From: CAWAPS01 sp963783945
GTDB lineage: Bacteria > Actinomycetota > Acidimicrobiia > Acidimicrobiales > Palsa-688
DNA: 64,000 bases
Direction of reading: 5' to 3'
Assembly (NCBI GenBank): GCA_963783945.1
Contig: CAWAPS010000007.1
Location: 62,001-126,000 of the forward strand
Shown: piece after piece, positions 9,787 through 18,122 of the stretch
Position numbering within the stretch: position 1 is the stretch's first letter
Layout of the letters: each line of letters starts with the position of its first letter
Program-made: the position numbers and the translations under genes
Notes under the pieces: model-generated
Database searches by the model: none
What the model was told of the DNA's origin: nothing
What the model saw: only the letters and a program-made list of their open reading frames with translations

Positions 9787-10151
9787 GATGTCAGCTCCTT
9801 AGCAGGCAGGTAGGAAAATCTGGCAGGATCTGCAAGGCTGGCTCGCCGTCACGCACGATGAGGGAGCCTTTGACGTTATTAACTAGTTTAACATCCGCGC
9901 CGGTTATCTCAAGCGACTTCCCCGCCGGTGCTACCCGGAGCAACCGGTTAATCCGTCAATTTCACGACCGGCGAAACCTCCGTGCGTGCACGGTGCCAGT
10001 GCAAGTCCCCCATCCAAAGCCCGTTGCACGCCGTGTATTGCAAACGCCGGCGGAAATGTCGAACTTAGAGGCGTCATCGTGGCCAGTCGCGCGTTTCTAG
10101 CTGCCTGTCGCGCTACTGGCGGCGGCTGGTTTATGGAGGTGGGCGACATCC
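9787..10151. other. Intergenic region between divergent genes
   Basis: About 365 bases separating the minus-strand oxidoreductase and the plus-strand racemase cluster. The A/T-rich stretch near 9875-9895 is the likely promoter area. I see no gene. Confidence 0.5.
9885..9912 (-). promoter_or_regulatory. Candidate promoter of the oxidoreductase gene
   Basis: On the minus strand TTGAGA (9912-9907) and TAAACT (9890-9885) are 16 bases apart, about 100 bases upstream of the oxidoreductase ATG. The match to consensus is moderate. Confidence 0.3.
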
Positions 10152-11259
10152 ATGCGGATCGAGCAGGTCGAGCTCAGAATGGTGCGCCTTCCCCTGGTCC
10201 GGCCGTTCCAGACCAGCTCGAGCCGAAAGGACTACCTCGACCACATCATCGTGCGGGCTGTCGCGGACGGCGTGACCGGATGGGGCGAATGCGCCAGTCC
10301 GTCTGACCCGTACTATTGCCCCGAGACCACCGAAACGTGCTGGCACGTTCTCCGCGATTTCCTGGTCCCGGCCGTGATCGGTCGGGATTGGTCAACCATC
10401 GAAGAGCTGACCGCGTTTTTTGGGCGAGTCAAGGGTAACCGCTTCGCGCGCGCCGGGCTGGAAATGGCGTGCTGGGACCTCCTGGGCAGAAAATGTGGCC
10501 AGCCGTTGAACGAGCTTCTGGGCGGAACCCGCGTGGAAATCTTCTCGGGGGTGAGCCTGGGCATCGAATCCCACGTCGAAACCCTGCTGGACTTGATCGG
10601 TTGCTACCTCGATCAAGGCTACCGCCGCATCAAGCTCAAGATCGCGCCGGGCTGGGACGTCAAAGTAGTGCGCCGGGTGCGCGACCGCTACCCGCACATT
10701 CCGCTCCAGGTCGATGCGAACTCTGCTTACACGCTCGAAGACTTGCCGACTCTCAAGCAGCTTGACGATTTTGGCCTGCTCTTGATCGAGCAGCCTCTCG
10801 CCGACGACGACATCATCGATCACGCGCAGGCTTCAAGAGTCCCTGAAGACGCCCATTTGCCTGGACGAAAGCATCCATTCCGTGGCTGACGCCCGCAAGG
10901 CCCTCGACATCGGAGCCTGCCGCGTGATCAATATCAAGGTCAGCCGCCTGGGAGGCTTGCTTGAAGCCAAGCGAGTTCACGATCACTGTTATGCGCGCGG
11001 AGTGCCCGTCTGGTGCGGAGGAATGCACGAGTTCGGCATCGGCCGGGCTGCCAACGTGGCGATCGCATCCCTGCCGGGGTTCAGCATTCCCGGCGATATT
11101 TCCGGTTCCGACAAGTATTACGAAGAAGATCTCGTGGCACCGCCGATTCTCGCCAAACGAGGGGGAATCGGCGTCTCGAATTCCGCCGGTCTCGGCGTCG
11201 AGCCGATCGAGGCCCGCATCCGGGCACGCACGATTCGGCAGTTCCTGCTCTCGGTGTAA
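10152..11259 (+). CDS. menC: o-Succinylbenzoate synthase / N-succinylamino acid racemase (enolase superfamily), frameshifted
   Basis: MRIEQVELRMVRLPLVRPFQTS is the usual start of the MenC/NSAR subgroup. All five active-site residues of the family are present. The KxK pair is in YRRIKLKIAPG (about residue 160). The metal ligands are D in LQVDANSAY (about 187), E in LLIEQPL (about 212) and D in ICLDESIHS (about 237). The second catalytic Lys is in INIKVSRLGG (about 262). The frame changes near 10830 (HAQ/LQESLKTP), giving a normal length of about 369. OSBS acts in menaquinone synthesis; the same enzyme can racemise N-succinyl amino acids. The neighbouring M20 deacylase (10 bases downstream) and GNAT gene favour the racemase role. 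Confidence 0.85.
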
Positions 11260-11269
11260 AGGAGATGAT

Positions 11270-12419
11270 GTGGCCGTCGGGGAACCTTCTGCATTCGCCG
11301 GGGATGTTCAGCAGGCGATGATTCGTCGCCTGGCGGAGCTGGTGAGCGTCGAGTCGCCGAGCCATCACAAGCCGGCTCTCGACGCTCTGGCAATGCTCCT
11401 GGCCGGCCAGTTGCGTGATGCCGGCGCGGCCGTCGAGGTCGTCTCCAACATCCACGGAGGAGACCACGTGATTGGCCGGATATCCGGACCGGCCGAACAA
11501 AGGCCGGCCCTCGTGCTCGGTCATTTCGACACGGTCTGGCCGATCGGAACTCTTGAGCAAATGCCCTTTCGCCTGGATGGGGCTGGTCGAGCCTCACGGC
11601 CCCGGTGTCTTCGACATGAAGGCCAGCCTCGTCGTGTGTCTCACGGTCCTGGAACAGCTCAAGAAATATGGGCGCGTCCTGCCTCGGCCTGTCTGGGTGC
11701 TTTTCACTTCGGATGAAGAGATCGGCAGCCCCACGTCGCGCGAGCTCATCGAAACGCTGGCGGTTGACTGTGCCTACGCCCTGGTACTCGAGCCGGCTCT
11801 GGCCGACGGTGGGCTCAAGACCTCGCGCAAGGGCGTCGGCCGGTTTCGTCTCGAGATCGAGGGCAAGGCCGCGCATGCCGGCGTGGCGCCGCAGCAGGGT
11901 CGAAACGCAATCGTGGAGCTCGCTCGCCAGATCCTCAGGCTCGAAGACTTGCAGGACCTGGCCGCCGGAACCACGATCAATGTCGGTGTGATTCGAGGCG
12001 GCACCACCACCAACGTCGTTCCTGCGCACGCCTCGGCTGAGATCGATGTCCGTGTAGCGACGCGGGCTGAAGAAATACGAATCGAATCGGCGCTTGCGGC
12101 ACTCTGCCCGGTCAATCCCGATATTCGTCTGACACTGCGCGGATCATTCAACCGCCCTCCCATGGAGCGGACGAGCGCCAACCGGTCTCTCTTCGAGAAA
12201 GCCCGCCAGCTCGCCCGATCCCAGCCGCTCTGCCTCGAGCTGACCGAGGGATCCACCGGCGGCGGCAGCGACGGCAACTTCACATCCGCCCTGGGAATCC
12301 CTACTCTCGACGGCCTGGGCCCCCGCGGCTCCGGCGCCCATGCCGACGACGAGCATATCTTGATCGACTCGCTCCCGGACCGCGCCGCTCTCATCTTCTG
12401 CCTGCTCCTTGGTTTGTAG
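11270..12419 (+). CDS. M20 family metallopeptidase/N-acyl-amino acid deacylase, frameshifted
   Basis: GTG 11270 follows an AAAGGAG ribosome site just after the racemase stop. The zinc-hydrolase motifs of M20 (carboxypeptidase G2/ArgE/DapE) are present: LVLGHFDTVWP (His ligand and Asp, about residue 84), GPGVFDMKASL (bridging Asp, about 115), TSDEEIGS (catalytic Glu, about 149) and GGGSDGNF in the closing part. The dimerisation lid carries KAAHAGVAPQQGRNAI. A frame break near 11585 separates the first motif from the rest. Family members remove acyl or peptide groups from an amino acid. In this setting it is the likely L-specific N-succinyl amino acid desuccinylase that makes the racemisation irreversible. 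That specificity is inferred from context only. Confidence 0.8.
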
Positions 12420-12427
12420 GTAAGATC

Positions 12428-13279
12428 ATGTCTCTAGAGACGTCGTATCGAACCGTGGGCGACCACATCACCATTCGCCGCGCCCGCTCAGTTGCCGACT
12501 ACCGCACCTGTCAGGAAGCTCAAAAGCGCGCCTGGGGAATCGGTGAGGACGGCTATCTCATCCCCGTGGCAACGATGGTCGGCGCCAATCTGCATGGCGG
12601 TCTGGTCCTGGGAGCTTTCCTGCCCGGTGGTGAAGCCGTTGCGATGTCGTTCGCATTCCTCGGCAGGATCGACGGGCGCCTGTGCCTCTACTCGCAACTG
12701 ACCGGCGTTGTTCCCGAGTACCAGTCGCAAGGCCTCGGCTTTGAAATCAAGCTGTTTCAGCGCCAGGTTGCTCGTGAAGAGGGCATCGAGCGAATCGCGT
12801 GGTCGTTCGACCCGCTTCAAGCCGGCAACGCCCATTTCAACCTCAGTCGGCTCGGTGCCCACGCCACGCGCTATATCGAAAACATGTACGGCGAGCGCAC
12901 CGACCGGCTGAATGCAGGCGTGCCCTCTGACCGGCTCATCGTCCTCTGGAATGTCGAGGCCGAGCCCCCTGCCCCGCTATCCTTCGATGCCGCCGGCGAG
13001 CTTCCCCGCCTGATCGAACTGCAAGAAACCCCGCGCCATTGCCTGGTTCCGGTTGCCGTGCGACCGATTTGCCCAGCCGCCGAGCTGCGGCTCTTGCTGG
13101 AGATTCCCAACGATATCGTAGCTCTTCGCAGTGAAGATCCTGTCCTCGCCGAAACCTGGCGATCGCTGGTCGCTCAGGCATTCGAGCAAGCATTCGAGCA
13201 ATCCTATCGGGCCGTGCACTTTGTACGTGACAATTCCTCGGTTCTCCGCAGAGGCTTTTACGTCCTCGAGCGAATATAA
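12428..13279 (+). CDS. GNAT-superfamily acyltransferase (COG3375-like)
   Basis: An intact 283-codon gene starting 8 bases after the deacylase stop. The N-terminal part (ITIRRARSVADYRTCQEAQK) and the central QLTGVVPEYQSQGLGFEIK, carrying the acyl-CoA pyrophosphate-binding QxxGxG/A pattern of GNAT enzymes, identify an acyltransferase. IAWSFDPLQAGNAHFNLSRLG and ATRYIENMYGE are typical of the COG3375 group. In Geobacillus a GNAT succinyltransferase is encoded with an N-succinylamino acid racemase and a desuccinylase. By that precedent this gene would succinylate D-amino acids from succinyl-CoA. Acyl donor and substrate are inferred, not visible. The C-terminal 90 residues are less conserved. Confidence 0.75.
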   Translation: MSLETSYRTVGDHITIRRARSVADYRTCQEAQKRAWGIGEDGYLIPVATMVGANLHGGLVLGAFLPGGEAVAMSFAFLGRIDGRLCLYSQLTGVVPEYQSQGLGFEIKLFQRQVAREEGIERIAWSFDPLQAGNAHFNLSRLGAHATRYIENMYGERTDRLNAGVPSDRLIVLWNVEAEPPAPLSFDAAGELPRLIELQETPRHCLVPVAVRPICPAAELRLLLEIPNDIVALRSEDPVLAETWRSLVAQAFEQAFEQSYRAVHFVRDNSSVLRRGFYVLERI

Positions 13280-13329
13280 TGACGCGGCCCGGCTATTCCT
13301 GTCTTTCCGTCCACAGACGCCCCTGACAC

Positions 13330-13746
13330 ATGAATCGATACCCCAGCGATCGACCCCGTTATGACGAGCTCCGGCGCGGCCGGCGGACGCTTGCTTTGCT
13401 GGCTCCGCTCGTTCAGTTGGGGATCCTGGGGCTCGGCCTGGGGATCTTCCTTGAGAAGGCTCAATCGCTGCTCTCGGACACACAGTTCACGTGGGGCGAG
13501 CGACAGGTGATCGGGATCATCGCCCTCATCTCGCTGGGTGGCAGCGCCCTTGCCGCGTGGATCGTCGGCCGGTTGATCAAGGTGGCGGCGCAGATCGTGG
13601 ATGTCCTTGCCGACGGAGCCGAGTCCGCGTGGCGCACCAATGAGTTGATCGAGCAACATCTGATCCCGACTTTGGCGCGCGTCGCCAAGGCGCTCGAAGC
13701 CAAGGAGCCCGTACGCGATCGAACGACTTCTCGGGAGCGACCCTGA
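13330..13746 (+). CDS. Small membrane protein with two transmembrane helices
   Basis: A 138-residue protein of unknown function. An Arg-rich cytoplasmic start (RPRYDELRRGRR) is followed by a hydrophobic helix (LALLAPLVQLGILGLGLGIF) and a second one (VIGIIALISLGGSALAAWIVG). An amphipathic C-terminal region with alternating charges (residues 85-125) may be a coiled coil. It overlaps nothing upstream but ends one base before the next gene's ATG, so the two are probably translated together. I do not recognise a family. Similar short membrane proteins are common beside planctomycete secretion and repair genes, but no function is suggested by the sequence. Confidence 0.6.
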   Translation: MNRYPSDRPRYDELRRGRRTLALLAPLVQLGILGLGLGIFLEKAQSLLSDTQFTWGERQVIGIIALISLGGSALAAWIVGRLIKVAAQIVDVLADGAESAWRTNELIEQHLIPTLARVAKALEAKEPVRDRTTSRERP

Positions 13747-13747
13747 C

Positions 13748-14766
13748 ATGAGCGGACCGATACCTGAGCCTCGCGAAACACCGTCGACTTTTGTCCCTTC
13801 CGGCCGCGGCAGGGAAACGCCCCGGGTGTGGCCATTCTTCGCCGTGGCGGTCCTGGCGGTGGCGGCGTTCGCAGCCGTGGGCGTGATGGTCGCATGGCCT
13901 CGCGTCAAACCTCGGTCGCTCGACCCGGTCGAAACTGTCGCTGCCGACTACTTGAAGGCCATGTCGACGCAGGACTCTGCCACGATCAAGAGGCTCGGCA
14001 CCGTCGAAGAGCCGCCCGCAATCCGCTCGGTTGGAACCGTCACCCGGAATCCCGCCGGCGATCGACAGCTCAAAGGCTCGTTCGCACCCCTGGGCAAGCT
14101 TCATGCGCGCATCGAGCGCGACTTTGACTACGATGGCATCGCGGGCCGGTTCAAGACGAAAAACGAGCTGGCGCAGCGGCCGAGGTGCTTGATGTTGCGC
14201 AGGCGGCCAAGGACGAAGCCGAGAAATCCGGCCTGTACAAAAAAATGCAAAGCGGTGACCCGAACGATCTCTTTGATAGCGCCGAGCAGCTCGGCAAGGT
14301 CTTCACGAAGCTCGCGGAAGGCGCCCTTTCGCCCAAGAAACTCCTCCCCACATACAGAATGCTCGTGCTGGAGGCCAAACCTCCGCTGCCCGACGATGCG
14401 AAGTCGCTGGCTCTGGAGGTGAGTGCCGCTCCGAACGACTGGGCTGCCCTGCTCAAGCGGTCGTTTCACACATTGAAGGCCGACGGCCCGTTCATCCTCG
14501 AGCACGCCGAGGTAAATGCAACGGCCACCGACCGCCTGGCGTCCTCCGGCGATCCCCCGACGCGGCTGAGCCTCACGCTCGTCCGGTTCAGGCTCGAAGC
14601 GATCGATTCGGGATGGAAGGTCGTCTCCGTCCGCCGTCTGTTGCCCGGCGACGATGGGAAGCAACTTGCGCCGCCGGCGGCAGCAGGCTCATCAACTCGA
14701 GCGACGCAAGCTCACTCTGCGGGCGAGCCCACGCGCTCGCTGAGCGAGGCTCCCGCCCAGCAGTGA
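13748..14766 (+). CDS. Membrane-anchored protein of unknown function, one-base frameshift
   Basis: ATG 13748 follows the previous stop by one base. A cytoplasmic Pro-rich start leads into one transmembrane helix (about residues 27-50, VWPFFAVAVLAVAAFAAVGV). A periplasmic part follows with a DUF4878-like or NTF2-like feel (SLDPVETVAADYLKAMSTQD; later VNATATDRLASSG and SGWKVVSVRRLLPGDDG). The frame breaks at 14170-14171. The paralogous copy at 17.4 kb has GGG where this gene has GG, and adding the missing G restores ELGAAAEVLDVAQAAKDEAE. The reconstructed protein is 339 residues. Its last 200 codons belong to the long direct repeat. The stop overlaps the promoter of the tRNA-Val gene. Confidence 0.6.
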
Positions 14767-14792
14767 CCACGAAATTCGTTTTGGGTTAGAAT
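14763..14792 (+). promoter_or_regulatory. Promoter of tRNA-Val copy 1
   Basis: GTGACC (14763-14768) and TAGAAT (14787-14792) with an 18-base spacer, 60 bases upstream of the tRNA. The same layout in copy 2 has a perfect TATAAT, so the -10 here carries one mismatch. Confidence 0.5.
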
Positions 14793-14851
14793 CCGGTTTC
14801 CCGAAGGACGTTCACTCGCGAAGGAAGGCAACAGACTCGCGTCACTCTCCA

Positions 14852-14924
14852 AGGCGATTAGCTCAGCGGTTAGAGCGCCTGCTTTACACGCAGGATGTTG
14901 GGGGTTCGAATCCCCCATCGCCCA
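14852..14924 (+). tRNA. tRNA-Val (anticodon TAC), copy 1
   Basis: A 73-base cloverleaf: D arm GCTC-AGCGGTTA-GAGC, anticodon stem CCTGC/GCAGG around TTTACAC (anticodon TAC, Val), and T arm GGGGG-TTCGAAT-CCCCC with discriminator A. CCA is not encoded. Position 1 is A, opposite C72, so the first acceptor pair is a mismatch; copy 2 has G there. Read by eye. Confidence 0.9.
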
Positions 14925-15307
14925 TCTAACTGCAAAGAACAAAAAGACTTGTAGCGCCCAGGTTGCGACCGAGAGAGCCTGCGAGCGAGGTAGGCGTACG
15001 GCTAATTTGTCAGATACTCGCTTCAGGTCGTCGATGGGACACCGGATTTGAGAACGCCCCTCTTTTCCGCGTTATCGGTCTGCTCAGCGAGTTCACCGGC
15101 ACTTGAGGACGGCGCTGCGGCAGTATTTGGTGACAAACGTGCAGGTTGTTTTCCTCGCTCAATCGAATTCGGATGGGTAGGCGGGGGTAACTGCATCCAC
15201 TCTTTTCGCGATGCAGTTGGTTTTCTCGCGTGGGATATCATGGTATATTAAGAAAACATGGAATAGTTTTCGTCAATAGATGGATTTTCCCGCGTGAGAA
15301 ATTGGTC
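14925..15307. other. Spacer between tRNA-Val copy 1 and the AbiE-like operon
   Basis: About 380 bases with lower G+C towards its end. A TATATT at 15244-15249 could be a -10 element for the operon, but I find no well-spaced -35. No gene is evident in the first 300 bases. Confidence 0.45.
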
Positions 15308-16381
15308 GTGATTAAGAAAATAACCGAACGAGAAATGCTGGAACGGCTTCAACCTGGAAGCACTCTGCTGCCACCGTTGATCATTCGCTCGAAAGGAGTA
15401 TTGAAGCGGGAGGATAAACGGCAGATGGACGCTCTCATTGAAGCGGGACTACCGGGCGAGCATAGCGTGTTCCGCTTCGTCGTTGAGGCGAAGTCCCGGC
15501 CAACGCTTGAAGCGGTGCAAACTGCAGCTGCGCAGGCCATGGCGGCGGTACGAGAGAGCGAGTGGCCGATGATTCAGGTTCCCTACCTCGCGCCGGATCG
15601 CCTCACCTACCTCACGAGACTAGGTGTAAGCGGCGTAGACCTGTGTGGAAACGGTGTGATCATAATCCCAGAACGTCTATATGTGGTTCGCTCAGGCCAA
15701 CCTAACAAATATCGCGACTCGCGGCCGCTGAACAATCCATACCGCGGCCGGTCGAGCCTGGTCGCGAGAATCCTGCTAAGCGAACCGTCGTGGCCAAACT
15801 TGAGCAAAATGCTTCATCGGATCAATCGAGAGGGAACCGATTTGTCATTAGCACAAGCGTCGAAGGCAATTCGCGCGCTTGAAGAAGAATTAATCGTTCG
15901 GAAGGTCGGCGGCACCATCAAGCTCCAGGACCCAGCACGCCTGCTCGATAAACTGGGTTCTGAATGGAGCCCAATCATCCGCGAGCGAAAGGCGTTTCGA
16001 TTAGGCGAAAATGACGCGAGATGGGCCAGCAGGTTCTCATCCAACCCCGCGCTCCGATGGGCGGTGACAGGCGAATCGTCCGCACAACAGTACGTAGTCT
16101 TCTCGCACGGATCACCTCTTCGGATCGCAGTCTCCAATTTGTCACAAGCCGAATCGCTACTGTCTGGCTTTCCCGAGTCAGTGCTCGGCTTCGCCGATTT
16201 GGAACTGCTAGAGACGGACGAGCCCGGGTATTTTTTTGAGACGTTAACAGACGAGACCGGCGTTCGGTGGGCCAGCCGGCTACAGACTTGGCTCGAACTT
16301 CAATCAGGGGACGCGCGACAGCAGGCAGCCGGAAGAGACGTGAAAGGCCAGGTACTTAGAGGGTTGAGTGATGACACATGA
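15308..16381 (+). CDS. AbiEi-like protein with winged helix and nuclease-like N-terminus (candidate antitoxin)
   Basis: An intact gene with GTG 15308 chosen as start (357 codons); GTG 15230 and ATG 15335 are alternatives. Three parts are visible. (1) Residues about 1-110 include FRFVVEAKSRPTLEAVQTAA, where the EAK after a hydrophobic strand resembles the core of PD-(D/E)xK nuclease folds. (2) A winged-helix-like region at about 160-215 (SKMLHRINREGTDLSLAQAS then RALEEELIVRKVGG). (3) A C-terminal part with LRWAVTGESSAQQY and VRWASRLQTWLELQSGDARQ, matching the ALTGxxAA and PLQTYLDL-type motifs of AbiEi antitoxin proteins. AbiEi proteins repress their own operon and neutralise the partner nucleotidyltransferase. 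The gene overlaps the next by 11 bases. G+C is clearly below the neighbourhood, suggesting horizontal origin. Confidence 0.6.
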   Translation: MIKKITEREMLERLQPGSTLLPPLIIRSKGVLKREDKRQMDALIEAGLPGEHSVFRFVVEAKSRPTLEAVQTAAAQAMAAVRESEWPMIQVPYLAPDRLTYLTRLGVSGVDLCGNGVIIIPERLYVVRSGQPNKYRDSRPLNNPYRGRSSLVARILLSEPSWPNLSKMLHRINREGTDLSLAQASKAIRALEEELIVRKVGGTIKLQDPARLLDKLGSEWSPIIRERKAFRLGENDARWASRFSSNPALRWAVTGESSAQQYVVFSHGSPLRIAVSNLSQAESLLSGFPESVLGFADLELLETDEPGYFFETLTDETGVRWASRLQTWLELQSGDARQQAAGRDVKGQVLRGLSDDT

Positions 16382-17246
16382 CGACCCAATGTGGAGGGAG
16401 TTTCAGCCGCTATGGAGCGAGTTGCAGCTCTTTGGAAACCAAGCTCACTTGGCCGGTGGGTACGGTCTCTTTCTCAAGCAACGGTGGCTCCTTGCTAACC
16501 GGGGTTATCCCACAGCAATTCCGTTGGAAAACTGGCTAGATTCTACGCCGCGCGCGACGAACGATCTGGACATCGTCATCGGCCTCGCCCTGCTTGCAGA
16601 CGTCGAGGCCCAACGAAGTATTGTTCAAGCGCTGGATCGCAACGATTTCAAGGTCGTTGCCGAGCATCCTCGATGGCAATTTGAAAAACAGCTAGATGCC
16701 GACCGGCGAGTGTTGGTTGATCTGCATGCGGAGTTACCGGAGTCTGAAAATCAAAACCTCGCGCTCGATAAACTGCGGGTTAAGCACAAGCCCTCGCTGG
16801 GAGAGCAAGGTGTCCACGGCAGACAGAACCCGGAGGCTGCAGGCTGCAGTCTTCACCCGTTCTTGTTCCAGATCGGTGACATTGTGATCTCAGTGCCGAA
16901 CCCGGTCACATGGTCCGTGATGAAGCTGATCTCAACACGAGATCGCCGACTGAGGTCTGAGGATTCGGAACGGAACGAAGAATACCGCAACTTTCATAAT
17001 TACGAGGCAATGAAACATGCGCGAGACGTGGGACGGATAATCGCGATGACGACCCGCGATGAGATGGATAGTGCTCACGAGGTAGTTGCGGAAATTCGGG
17101 GGCGTGCTTACTTTGCGGAAGCAGTCGCAGCGTGCGATCAGTTGTTTCTTCAGGAAGACGGCTGGGGCGGACAGGTCGCCGCTCGCCACTGGAGGGCGGA
17201 CGACTTCAGGCTGATCCGAGGTGTCCTTGCGTCTTGGTTCCGCTAA
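16371..17246 (+). CDS. AbiEii-like nucleotidyltransferase (candidate toxin)
   Basis: ATG 16371 with GAGGG seven bases upstream; GTG 16368 is in the same frame. The 291-residue protein has HLAGGYGLFLKQRW (the GG of the nucleotidyltransferase fold) and STPRATNDLDIVIGL (the R-x-T-x-D-x-D metal motif), then VLVDLHAELPE with a possible third carboxylate. These are the marks of the AbiEii/AbiGii (DUF1814-like) family. A Lys at SVMKLISTRDRR is compatible with the downstream family Lys. AbiEii toxins transfer nucleotides to target RNAs and halt growth during phage infection; this member's target is unknown. It overlaps its partner by 11 bases and is followed by a hairpin. It is intact. Confidence 0.7.
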   Translation: MTHDDPMWREFQPLWSELQLFGNQAHLAGGYGLFLKQRWLLANRGYPTAIPLENWLDSTPRATNDLDIVIGLALLADVEAQRSIVQALDRNDFKVVAEHPRWQFEKQLDADRRVLVDLHAELPESENQNLALDKLRVKHKPSLGEQGVHGRQNPEAAGCSLHPFLFQIGDIVISVPNPVTWSVMKLISTRDRRLRSEDSERNEEYRNFHNYEAMKHARDVGRIIAMTTRDEMDSAHEVVAEIRGRAYFAEAVAACDQLFLQEDGWGGQVAARHWRADDFRLIRGVLASWFR

Positions 17247-17258
17247 GGAATTACGAGA

Positions 17259-17282
17259 GTTTTGGTTGCAAGGAACTAAAAC
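17259..17282 (+). terminator. Hairpin after the AbiE-like operon, possible terminator
   Basis: GTTTTGGTT and AACTAAAAC form a 9-bp stem (one G-T pair) around GCAAGG, starting 13 bases after the stop codon. There is no long T tract, so terminator function is tentative. Confidence 0.35.
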
Positions 17283-17443
17283 CCAGCCTATTTCGCACGT
17301 AATTGGTTGCGGCCCAGATACATCCCGCTGAACCAAAATCCGCCTGCGCCGGAATAGTTCGCCTGCGATTTCGGCTCGAAAAGCCGCTGCGCAAGCCACC
17401 GATAAAACAAAAGAGCGTGGCACTTCCATCCGTCGAGCTGGGC

Positions 17444-18037
17444 GCAGCAGCCGACGTGCTTGATGTTGCGAAGACGGCCAAGGACGAAGCCGAGAAATCC
17501 GGGCTGTACAAAAAAATGCAGAGCGGTGACGCGAATGATCTCTTTGATAGCGCCGAGCAACTCGGCAAGGTGTTCACCCAGCTCGCGGAAGGCGCCCTTT
17601 CGCCCAAGAAACTCCTCCCCACATACAGAATGCTCGTGCTGGAGGCCAAACCTCCGCTGCCCGACGATGCGAAGTCGCTGGCTCTGGAGGTGAGTGCCGC
17701 TCCGAACGACTGGGCTGCCCTGCTCAAGCGGTCGTTTCACACATTGAAGGCCGACGGCCCGTTCATCCTCGAGCACGCCGAGGTAAATGCAACGGCCACC
17801 GACCGCCTGGCGTCCTCCGGCGATCCCCCGACGCGGCTGAGCCTCACGCTCGTCCGGTTCAGGCTCGAAGCGATCGATTCGGGATGGAAGGTCGTCTCCG
17901 TCCGCCGTCTGTTGCCCGGCGACGATGGGAAGCAACTTGCGCCGCCGGCAACGGCAGACTCTGCGCTGTCGAAGACGCAACGTCGCTCTCCCGGCGAGCC
18001 CCGGCGCTCACTGAGCGAGGCTCCCGCCCAGCAGTGA
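17444..18037 (+). pseudogene. Truncated second copy of the membrane-anchored protein gene
   Basis: The last 197 codons of the 13.7-kb gene are repeated here without the transmembrane N-terminus. Homology begins abruptly at GAGCTGGG (17445-17452), right after about 160 bases of unrelated sequence downstream of the AbiEii-like gene. The frame is open through the junction (ELGAAADVLDVAKTAKDEAE) and an upstream TTG at 17303 could in principle start it, but the product would lack its signal anchor. It ends at 18037 with the same SEAPAQQ tail as copy 1. A 5'-truncated duplicate retained with the tRNA is the simplest reading. Confidence 0.75.
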
Positions 18038-18063
18038 CCTCGAAATCCGTTTTGGGTTATAAT
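18034..18063 (+). promoter_or_regulatory. Promoter of tRNA-Val copy 2
   Basis: GTGACC (18034-18039), 18-base spacer, perfect TATAAT (18058-18063), 60 bases before the tRNA. The -35 overlaps the stop codon of the gene remnant. Confidence 0.6.
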
Positions 18064-18122
18064 CGGGTTTCGCGAAGGATGTTCACTCGCAAAGGAACGC
18101 AGCAGACTCGCGTCACTCTCCA

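Larger units (their letters stand above)
14164..14924 (+). repeat. Long direct repeat, copy 1 (gene 3' part plus tRNA-Val)
   Basis: This segment is repeated in the same orientation at 17444-18195. It contains the last 200 codons of the membrane-anchored protein gene, the tRNA promoter and the whole tRNA-Val gene. The central 370 bases (14309-14678) are identical to 17580-17949, whereas both flanks differ at many positions. The pair brackets the two-gene AbiE-like cargo. Confidence 0.95.

Noticed and set aside
8401..9813. 470-codon open frame on the plus strand
   Set aside because: Opposite the well-supported Gfo/Idh/MocA gene, with no recognisable domain.
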